From Clostridiales bacterium (GTDB lineage: Bacteria; Bacillota; Clostridia; Oscillospirales; Acutalibacteraceae): 11,494 nucleotides of DNA. This document shows, piece after piece, positions 7,634 through 11,494 of the stretch (position 1 is the first letter of the stretch; each line of letters opens with the position of its first letter). The position numbers were made by a program, and so were the translations under genes. The notes below the pieces were generated by a model that ran no database searches, had not been told where the DNA came from, and worked only from the letters and a program-made list of their open reading frames with translations. The stretch spans positions 1 through 11,494 of the forward strand of contig JAAYKB010000160.1 of NCBI GenBank assembly GCA_012522615.1. Direction: 5' to 3'.

Positions 7634-9568
7634 TTATTTGTTCTGTTCGCGGGTATAGTTCAAAAGCCCGCCGGCGAGAAGTATTTCGGTCTGGCGCTGC
7701 GAGAAGCGGGCGCCGAGCGGCAGGGTTTCGCCGGTTGTGTTGTTTTTGAGGATAATCTGCTCGCCCTTTTCAAGCCGGCTGCGAACCTCGGGCAGGGTGA
7801 GAGAATCCCACATCGAAACCCGGTCGTAATCCGATTCGTCGGCAAAGGTGAGCGGCAGAATACCCGCATTTATGAGGTTTGCGACATGAATCCGCGCAAA
7901 GGATTTTACAATAACCGCCTTGATTCCGAGATAGAGCGGGGCAAGCGCGGCATGCTCGCGGGAGCTTCCCTGCCCGTAGTTGGCGCCGCCGATAATGATA
8001 CCCTTGCCCTCGGCCTTGCAGCGGGCGGGGAATTCCTCGTCACAGCGGACAAAGCAGTATTCGGAAATTGCCGGAATATTTGAGCGCAGCGGCAGGATTT
8101 TTGCCCCCGCCGGCATGATATGGTCGGTTGTGATGTTGTCGCCCACCTTGAGCAGCACCTTTGCCGCGATTTCCTCGGGCAGGGCGGAGGTTGCGGGGAA
8201 GGGCTTGATATTGGGACCGCGAAGGATCTCCACCTGGTCCGCTTCGGATTCGGGGGCGGGCGGTATAATCATGTTGTCGCTGATAAGGAAGCTGTCCGGC
8301 ATCTTAATTTCCGGAAGATCTCCGAGGGTGCGCGGGTCGGTGAACACCCCCGTCAGGGCGGAAGCCGCCGCGGTTTCGGGGCTGACCAGATATACCTTGG
8401 CGTCGGCAGTACCGGAACGCCCCTCAAAGTTGCGGTTAAAGGTGCGCAGCGATACCCCGCCCGAATTCGGCGACTGTCCCATGCCGATACACGGGCCGCA
8501 GGCGCATTCCAGAATACGCGCTCCGGCGGCGATAAGGTCGGCGAGGGCGCCGTTTTCGGCAAGCATGTTATAAACCTGCTTTGAACCCGGGGCAATCGAC
8601 AGGCTGACGTCGGGATGGACGGTCTTTCCCTTCAGGATTGCCGCCACCTTGAGCATATCAAACAAGGATGAGTTGGTGCAGGAGCCGATGCAGCACTGGT
8701 CAACCTTGATTTCGCCGATTTCCTCAACCGCCTTGACGTTGTCGGGCGAGTGCGGGCAGGCGGCAAGCGGACGGAGGGTGGAGAGGTCGATTTCGATAAC
8801 CTCGTCATAAACCGCGTCGGGGTCGGGCGAACGCGCGGCCCAATCGGACTCGCGTCCCTGCGCCCGCATGAATTCCCTTGTGATTTCATCCGACGGGAAG
8901 ACGGAGGTTGAAGCCCCGAGCTCGGCTCCCATATTGGTGATGGTGGCGCGCTCGGGCACGCTGAGGGACTTTACGCCCTCGCCGCCGTATTCAATGATTT
9001 TGCCGACGCCCCCCTTGACCGACATGATTCGGAGCACCTCGAGGATGATATCCTTGGCGGCAACCCATGGCTGAAGTCTGCCCTTGAGGTTGACGAATAC
9101 GATTTTCGGCACGGTGATATAGTACGGACCTCCGCCCATCGCGACGGCTACGTCAAGCCCGCCGGCGCCGAACGCCAGCATGCCGATTCCGCCGCCTGTA
9201 GGGGTGTGGCTGTCCGAGCCTATCAGGGTTTTGCCCGGAATCCCGAAGCGTTCGAGGTGTACCTGATGGCAGATGCCGTTTCCGGGGCGGGAAAAATACA
9301 GACCGTGCTTTTTGCAGACCGACTGGATATACCTGTGGTCGTCGGCGTTTTCAAAGCCGGTTTGCAGGGTGTTGTGGTCAATATAAGCGACCGACAGCTC
9401 GGTTTTGACGCGGGGCACGCCCATGGCCTCGAATTCGAGATATGCCATGGTTCCGGTTGCGTCCTGTGTGAGGGTCTGGTCGATACGAAGCCCGATTTCA
9501 CTGCCCGGGGTCATGTCGCCGCTGAGCAGATGCGAGCGGATAAGCTTTTGTGCAAGAGTGTATCCCAT
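7634..9568 (-). CDS. Aconitate hydratase (aconitase)
   Basis: The enzyme converts citrate to isocitrate through cis-aconitate using a [4Fe-4S] cluster. In an anaerobe this most likely feeds 2-oxoglutarate and glutamate synthesis in a partial TCA route. The 644-residue protein is of the shorter clostridial/mitochondrial-like type. It shows DQTLTQDATGTMAYLEFEA (30-48), ENADDHRY (73-80), SRPGNGICHQVHLERFG (93-109) and GSDSHTPTGGG (117-127). The cluster ligands are Cys297 (IGSCTNSS), Cys357 and Cys360 (CACGPCIG). The C-terminal swivel domain carries DNITTDHI (477-484) and YGQGSSREHAAL (531-542). The start at 9568 gives the usual MGYTLAQKLI N-terminus, with AAAGGAA 12 nt upstream. A strong promoter lies ahead and rex follows 50 nt behind. 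A homoaconitase or isopropylmalate isomerase is unlikely, given the full-length single chain and near-canonical aconitase motifs. Confidence 0.95.
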   Translation of the reverse strand: MGYTLAQKLIRSHLLSGDMTPGSEIGLRIDQTLTQDATGTMAYLEFEAMGVPRVKTELSVAYIDHNTLQTGFENADDHRYIQSVCKKHGLYFSRPGNGICHQVHLERFGIPGKTLIGSDSHTPTGGGIGMLAFGAGGLDVAVAMGGGPYYITVPKIVFVNLKGRLQPWVAAKDIILEVLRIMSVKGGVGKIIEYGGEGVKSLSVPERATITNMGAELGASTSVFPSDEITREFMRAQGRESDWAARSPDPDAVYDEVIEIDLSTLRPLAACPHSPDNVKAVEEIGEIKVDQCCIGSCTNSSLFDMLKVAAILKGKTVHPDVSLSIAPGSKQVYNMLAENGALADLIAAGARILECACGPCIGMGQSPNSGGVSLRTFNRNFEGRSGTADAKVYLVSPETAAASALTGVFTDPRTLGDLPEIKMPDSFLISDNMIIPPAPESEADQVEILRGPNIKPFPATSALPEEIAAKVLLKVGDNITTDHIMPAGAKILPLRSNIPAISEYCFVRCDEEFPARCKAEGKGIIIGGANYGQGSSREHAALAPLYLGIKAVIVKSFARIHVANLINAGILPLTFADESDYDRVSMWDSLTLPEVRSRLEKGEQIILKNNTTGETLPLGARFSQRQTEILLAGGLLNYTREQNK

Positions 9569-9615
9569 TAAGCTGCCTGTTCCTTTCCGAGTTTAATATA
9601 AAGCTGACAATCTTT

Positions 9616-9645
9616 ATTATAATCCGATTGTTGCAAATTTGTCAA
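9616..9645 (-). promoter_or_regulatory. Strong sigma-A promoter of the aconitase-rex unit
   Basis: On the minus strand a perfect -35 box TTGACA (9645-9640) is followed after 18 bp by a perfect -10 box TATAAT (9621-9616), about 48 bp before the aconitase start. It is the best promoter on the minus strand and probably drives aconitase and rex, possibly with read-through into pgk-tpiA-gpmI. Confidence 0.85.
9628..9645. promoter_or_regulatory. Candidate Rex operator overlapping the aconitase -35 box
   Basis: TTGTTGCAAATTTGTCAA has the 18-bp layout of a Rex site (TTGTTAA-N4-TTAACAA) and matches 10 of 14 arm positions. It is centred within a wider inverted pair, GATTG (9626-9630) and CAATC (9643-9647). 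It covers the -35 box and spacer, so binding would block RNA polymerase. The match is imperfect and the role is inferred from the neighbouring rex gene. Confidence 0.35.
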
Positions 9646-9690
9646 TCTTTTATGGGGACTATGAGCGAGTCTGTTGCCGCAGTAAAATTG

Positions 9691-9724
9691 TCGATAAAAA
9701 CGCCCTGCCCATAAAGGCAGGACG
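9691..9724 (-). terminator. Rho-independent terminator of the minus-strand HTH gene
   Basis: Read on the minus strand, CGTCCTGCC (9724-9716) pairs with GGCAGGGCG (9709-9701) with one mismatch around a 6-nt loop, then five T residues (9700-9696) follow. It lies 16 nt past the HTH stop codon and also insulates the aconitase promoter. Confidence 0.85.
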
Positions 9725-9740
9725 CCATATTGATATACCT

Positions 9741-9959
9741 TTATAGTTGCTGGTCGTCGTCGCTTTCGACATAGAGGATTATATCCTCAACGCGGCAACG
9801 CAGAATCCGGCATAAGTCGTTCAGCTTTAATGTGCTTATGCCCTTGTTATGGCGTATGCGGTCAATGGTTGCGCTGCTGATTCCATACTTATTGATAAGC
9901 GAATAGGTGCTTTCGCTTCTTTCCTTCAACGTTTTCCAAAACGGAGTATAGACTATCAT
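9741..9959 (-). CDS. Small Cro/C1-type HTH transcriptional regulator (YozG-like)
   Basis: This is a 72-residue DNA-binding protein consisting almost only of one HTH domain. The segment STYSLINKYGISSATIDRIRHNKGIST holds the two recognition-type helices, and KLNDLCRILRCRVEDIILY closes the fold. This pattern is shared by many small clostridial phage- and conjugative-element-type regulators, but also by chromosomal ones. The ATG at 9959 (MIVYTPFWK) is preferred over in-frame TTG (9971) and GTG (9968) because GGTGA, matching the anti-Shine-Dalgarno, lies 5 nt before it. The acidic tail ESDDDQQL follows the fold. The gene is divergent from a second HTH gene and has its own terminator, so it is monocistronic. 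Its targets are unknown; self-control or control of the divergent gene is the simplest guess. Confidence 0.85.
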   Translation of the reverse strand: MIVYTPFWKTLKERSESTYSLINKYGISSATIDRIRHNKGISTLKLNDLCRILRCRVEDIILYVESDDDQQL

Positions 9960-9998
9960 TATTATCACCAAGGTTAATCATACGTGGAATAATTTTAC

Positions 9999-10027
9999 TT
10001 GACTATAACCATAATTATGACTATAAT
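9999..10027 (+). promoter_or_regulatory. Promoter and possible operator of the + strand HTH gene
   Basis: TTGACT (9999-10004), 17 bp, then TATAAT (10022-10027) form a near-consensus promoter 38 bp before the ATG at 10066. The direct repeat TGACTATAA occurs at 10000-10008 and 10018-10026, overlapping both promoter boxes. The palindrome CATAATTATG (10010-10019) lies between them. This arrangement suits binding of a small HTH repressor from one of the two flanking genes. Confidence 0.75.
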
Positions 10028-10065
10028 ATAACAAGCAGTCCAAGAATGTAAAAAGGCGGGATATA

Positions 10066-10278
10066 ATGAATGATGTAACGTATGAGTTTTCGCAAAGACT
10101 GAGGGCTCTGCGAAAACTCAAAAACCAAACCCAGCAGCAAGTTTCGGATTTTCTCCATTTAAACCGGTCAACATATGCGTACTATGAAAGCGGCAAGGCG
10201 TCCCCCTCTTTGCAAACCCTTGTCCTGCTCTCGGAATATTACGAGGTGTCAACCGATTTTCTGTTAAAAGGAGATTAA
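10066..10278 (+). CDS. Small XRE-family HTH transcriptional regulator
   Basis: The 70-residue protein is a bare HTH_3 domain. RLRALRKLKNQTQQQVSDFLHLNRSTYAYYESGKASPS covers the four core helices, with the recognition helix around NRSTYAYYE. LVLLSEYYEVSTDFLLKGD follows, the closing helix typical of the family. There is no sensor domain or membrane segment. An AAAAGGCGGG purine tract precedes the ATG at 10066. The gene starts about 100 bp from the divergent HTH gene and is followed after about 100 bp by the HD-domain gene, which has its own promoter candidate. Such proteins usually bind inverted repeats near their own promoter. It could also be the immunity regulator of a lost mobile element, but no other element genes are seen. 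The function beyond DNA binding is unknown. Confidence 0.88.
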   Translation: MNDVTYEFSQRLRALRKLKNQTQQQVSDFLHLNRSTYAYYESGKASPSLQTLVLLSEYYEVSTDFLLKGD

Positions 10279-10290
10279 TCTAAACCGCAT

Positions 10291-10321
10291 TTGACAGAAG
10301 CTTCACGGAATATTATATAAT
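10291..10321 (+). promoter_or_regulatory. Predicted promoter of the HD-domain gene
   Basis: A perfect -35 box TTGACA (10291-10296) is followed by TATATA (10314-10319, 17-bp spacing) or TATAAT (10316-10321, 19-bp spacing). It lies just after the HTH stop codon and about 63 bp before the HD gene start, so the two genes need not share a transcript. Confidence 0.65.
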
Positions 10322-10383
10322 TGCATCTTGCGGCAAAAACGGATACAATAAAATAAAGATGTTGGTATAAAGGACGGGTGACC

Positions 10384-11040
10384 ATGATAACATATGAAGA
10401 TGTCCGAAAAAATTCCGAAATCCGCGCGCTGATTGAAGCGGGCAACGAGGTGCTCGGGGTGATTGGCATAACCGACCATGGCTTTGCCCATGTGGAATTG
10501 GCCGCACAGACGGCAAGCAGGATTCTGGATACCCTCGGCTATGACGCCCGGACATGCGAGCTGGCAAGGATTGCTGGATATATGCACGATATCGGGAACG
10601 CGGTCAACCGCAGCAACCATGCCATGTCGGGTGCGCTGCTGGGATTTGACCTGCTTCGCGCCATGGGGGTGGATATAAAAGAGGCGACGGCGATAATGAC
10701 GGCCATCGGGAACCATGACGAGGGGACCGCAAACGCTGTTACACCGCTTTGCGCCGCGCTCATACTTGCCGACAAAAGCGACGTCCGCCGCAGTAGGGTA
10801 CGCGCGCAGATTGAGGATTTTGATATCCATGACCGGGTGAATTATGCGGTGGTGGATTCGTTCCTGACCGTCCGCAAGGAAGACGGTATTATATCGCTCG
10901 GGCTGAAGATAGACACGTCGATTTGTCCGGTTATGGACTATTTTGAGATATTTCTCACCCGTATGACCCTGTGCCGCGCCGCCGCGGAGTTTCTCGGAAT
11001 GAACTTTGAGCTGGTGATAAACGAAACCCGGATGCTGTAA
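10384..11040 (+). CDS. HD-domain metal-dependent phosphohydrolase
   Basis: This is a 218-residue soluble protein of the HD superfamily. Visible ligands are His36 (GFAHVELA), His68-Asp69 (GYMHDIGN), His79 (SNHAMSG), His111-Asp112 (GNHDEG) and Asp130 (ILADKSDVRR). This arrangement fits a two-metal HD site hydrolysing phosphate esters, perhaps nucleotides or cyclic nucleotides. The Lys/Arg-rich stretch after Asp130 resembles clostridial HD proteins, where it likely touches phosphate. The C-terminal 70 residues (VVDSFLTVRKEDGIISLGLKID onward) look like a small alpha/beta extension of unknown role. The ATG at 10384 is preferred over the GTG at 10378 because AAGGA (10370-10374) is 9 nt from the ATG but only 3 nt from the GTG. 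It stands alone between an HTH gene and the tRNA region. The substrate cannot be inferred from context. Confidence 0.88.
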   Translation: MITYEDVRKNSEIRALIEAGNEVLGVIGITDHGFAHVELAAQTASRILDTLGYDARTCELARIAGYMHDIGNAVNRSNHAMSGALLGFDLLRAMGVDIKEATAIMTAIGNHDEGTANAVTPLCAALILADKSDVRRSRVRAQIEDFDIHDRVNYAVVDSFLTVRKEDGIISLGLKIDTSICPVMDYFEIFLTRMTLCRAAAEFLGMNFELVINETRML

Positions 11041-11056
11041 TTTTCAAGCGGGGTTA

Positions 11057-11105
11057 TGGCGTTATTCTTCTTGACACAGACTGGCGTTATTCTTCCACTT
11101 GACAC
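11057..11105 (+). repeat. Imperfect direct repeat upstream of the tRNA promoter
   Basis: TGGCGTTATTCTTC occurs at 11057-11070 and 11082-11095. In both copies it is followed by TTGACAC, directly in the first and after three extra bases (CAC) in the second. The second copy supplies the -35 box of the tRNA promoter, while the first has no -10 box at the proper distance. It looks like a short tandem duplication. Confidence 0.85.
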
Positions 11106-11127
11106 CCGGGGGCGGCTGTATTATAAT
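11099..11127 (+). promoter_or_regulatory. Consensus sigma-A promoter of the tRNA region
   Basis: TTGACA (11099-11104), 17 bp, TATAAT (11122-11127) is a full match to the sigma-A consensus. The GC-rich spacer contains CCCGGGGGCGG. It lies about 60 bp upstream of the tRNA-Pro fragment and 130 bp upstream of the intact tRNA-Pro, and probably transcribes both as one precursor. Such strength is typical of stable-RNA promoters. Confidence 0.88.
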
Positions 11128-11187
11128 CGTTAAGCGGTCCAAAAAAGCGGGTGCGGATTATCCGCCAAGCTCAGGACAATAGGCTTT

Positions 11188-11228
11188 CGAGGCGTAGCTC
11201 AGTTTGGTAGAGTGCTTGGTTTGGGAAC
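11188..11228 (+). pseudogene. Truncated tRNA-Pro(UGG), 5' half only
   Basis: The segment shows a 7-nt acceptor strand (CGAGGCG), TA, a D-arm (GCTC, loop AGTTTGGTA, GAGT) and the 5' anticodon stem CTTGG with loop TTTGGGA, hence anticodon TGG. The 3' anticodon strand (expected CCAAG), T-arm and 3' acceptor strand are missing; unrelated AT-rich sequence follows until the intact tRNA at 11258. It is not a functional tRNA by itself. It looks like the remnant of a second tRNA-Pro gene. Confidence 0.8.
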
Positions 11229-11257
11229 TGGCGCGAAAATAGCATAAAACTGAATAT

Positions 11258-11333
11258 CGGGGTGTGGCGCAGTTGGTAGCGCGGGTGGTTTGGGACCATC
11301 AGGCCGCAGGTTCGAACCCTGTCACTCCGACCA
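11258..11333 (+). tRNA. tRNA-Pro(UGG)
   Basis: The 76-nt cloverleaf is complete. The acceptor CGGGGTG pairs with CACTCCG (11323-11329) with one G-U pair. The D-arm is GCGC/GCGC, the anticodon arm GGTGG-TTTGGGA-CCATC has anticodon TGG, and the T-arm is GCAGG-TTCGAAC-CCTGT. The CCA end is encoded (11331-11333) after discriminator A. It decodes CCA and, by wobble, other proline codons. It lies downstream of a consensus promoter and a half tRNA-Pro, and is followed by a terminator. Confidence 0.97.
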
Positions 11334-11344
11334 TTTTCCCTTGG

Positions 11345-11369
11345 AAAGCCGCCTATTTAGGCGGTTTTT
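11345..11369 (+). terminator. Rho-independent terminator of the tRNA transcript
   Basis: GCCGCCTA (11348-11355) pairs with TAGGCGGT (11358-11365), with one G-U pair. Five T residues (11365-11369) end the structure, and an AAA run upstream extends the pairing. It lies 12 nt past the tRNA CCA end. Confidence 0.88.
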
Positions 11370-11397
11370 CTGCGTTTTATGTTCGATATTAAGAATG

Positions 11398-11430
11398 CCA
11401 TCCCAAATTGATTTGCCCGGTTTGGGATGG
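11398..11430. repeat. Perfect 10-bp inverted repeat of unknown role
   Basis: CCATCCCAAA (11398-11407) and TTTGGGATGG (11421-11430) form a perfect 10-bp stem with a 13-nt loop. No T run follows directly, so it is not a standard terminator. A smaller pair, CAAAT/ATTTG (11404-11415), is nested on the left arm. The rest of the sequence to the window end (11431-11494) shows no gene or RNA that I can support. Confidence 0.8.
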
Positions 11431-11494
11431 GAAAAGTTTTAGGGCAGCGGGATTTTTTTGGCCGCCGTAAGTGCAAATCCCTAACCCATCCCTA

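Noticed and set aside
9741..10278. Toxin-antitoxin or prophage immunity module
   Set aside because: Both small proteins are bare HTH domains with no toxin partner, and no integrase, capsid or replication gene is present in the window.
10303..10830. Open frame of 175 codons on the minus strand
   Set aside because: It is antisense to the HD phosphohydrolase and its promoter; the HD frame carries all expected metal ligands.
11188..11333. T-box leader or tRNA-like riboswitch
   Set aside because: No T-box bulge sequence or regulated downstream coding region is seen; the second unit is a complete tRNA and the first is simply its truncated neighbour.
1..11494. CRISPR arrays, insertion sequences or transposase genes
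   Set aside because: No regularly spaced repeats and no transposase or Cas-like translation were found on either strand.

Overview
The window looks like a chromosomal segment from an anaerobic, low-to-mid-GC Firmicute. A member of the class Clostridia, possibly of the Oscillospiraceae/Ruminococcaceae type, fits best. The reasons are a canonical Rex redox repressor, Tex, a cofactor-independent phosphoglycerate mutase, purine-rich Shine-Dalgarno sites, near-consensus sigma-A promoters and a tRNA-Pro with an encoded CCA end. The taxonomic call is inferred from protein style, because no search could be run.

Layout, left to right. (1) The window opens inside a + strand gene for a COG4099-like alpha/beta hydrolase (esterase/peptidase) with a Ser/Thr/Gly-rich linker and a C-terminal membrane anchor; it ends at a strong bidirectional-looking terminator. 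(2) tex (+) has its own extended -10 promoter and converges on the next block through a shared hairpin. (3) A long minus-strand block reads, in transcription order, aconitase, rex, pgk, tpiA, gpmI (9568 down to 3222). Its genes carry out citrate/isocitrate interconversion, NADH sensing and three lower-glycolysis steps. gap and eno, frequent partners of such clusters, are not in the window. The block starts at a near-perfect promoter upstream of aconitase; a second, weaker promoter candidate precedes pgk. (4) Two small, divergently transcribed Cro/C1-type HTH regulators share an AT-rich intergenic region with repeats and a 10-bp palindrome. (5) A + strand HD-domain phosphohydrolase follows, with its own promoter candidate. 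(6) The right end is an RNA region. It has a consensus promoter with a partly duplicated upstream segment, the 5' half of a tRNA-Pro lacking its 3' half, an intact tRNA-Pro(UGG), a terminator and an unexplained 10-bp inverted repeat.

The central theme is redox-linked carbon metabolism: the NADH-responsive repressor sits between aconitase and pgk-tpiA-gpmI. A Rex-like 18-mer overlaps the aconitase -35 box, and a perfect TTGTTAA half site lies in the pgk leader. I found no CRISPR array, insertion sequence, prophage module or clear defence system. Most of the window is ordinary housekeeping sequence; the odd parts are the tRNA-Pro half gene, the Rex-like sites and the HTH pair.
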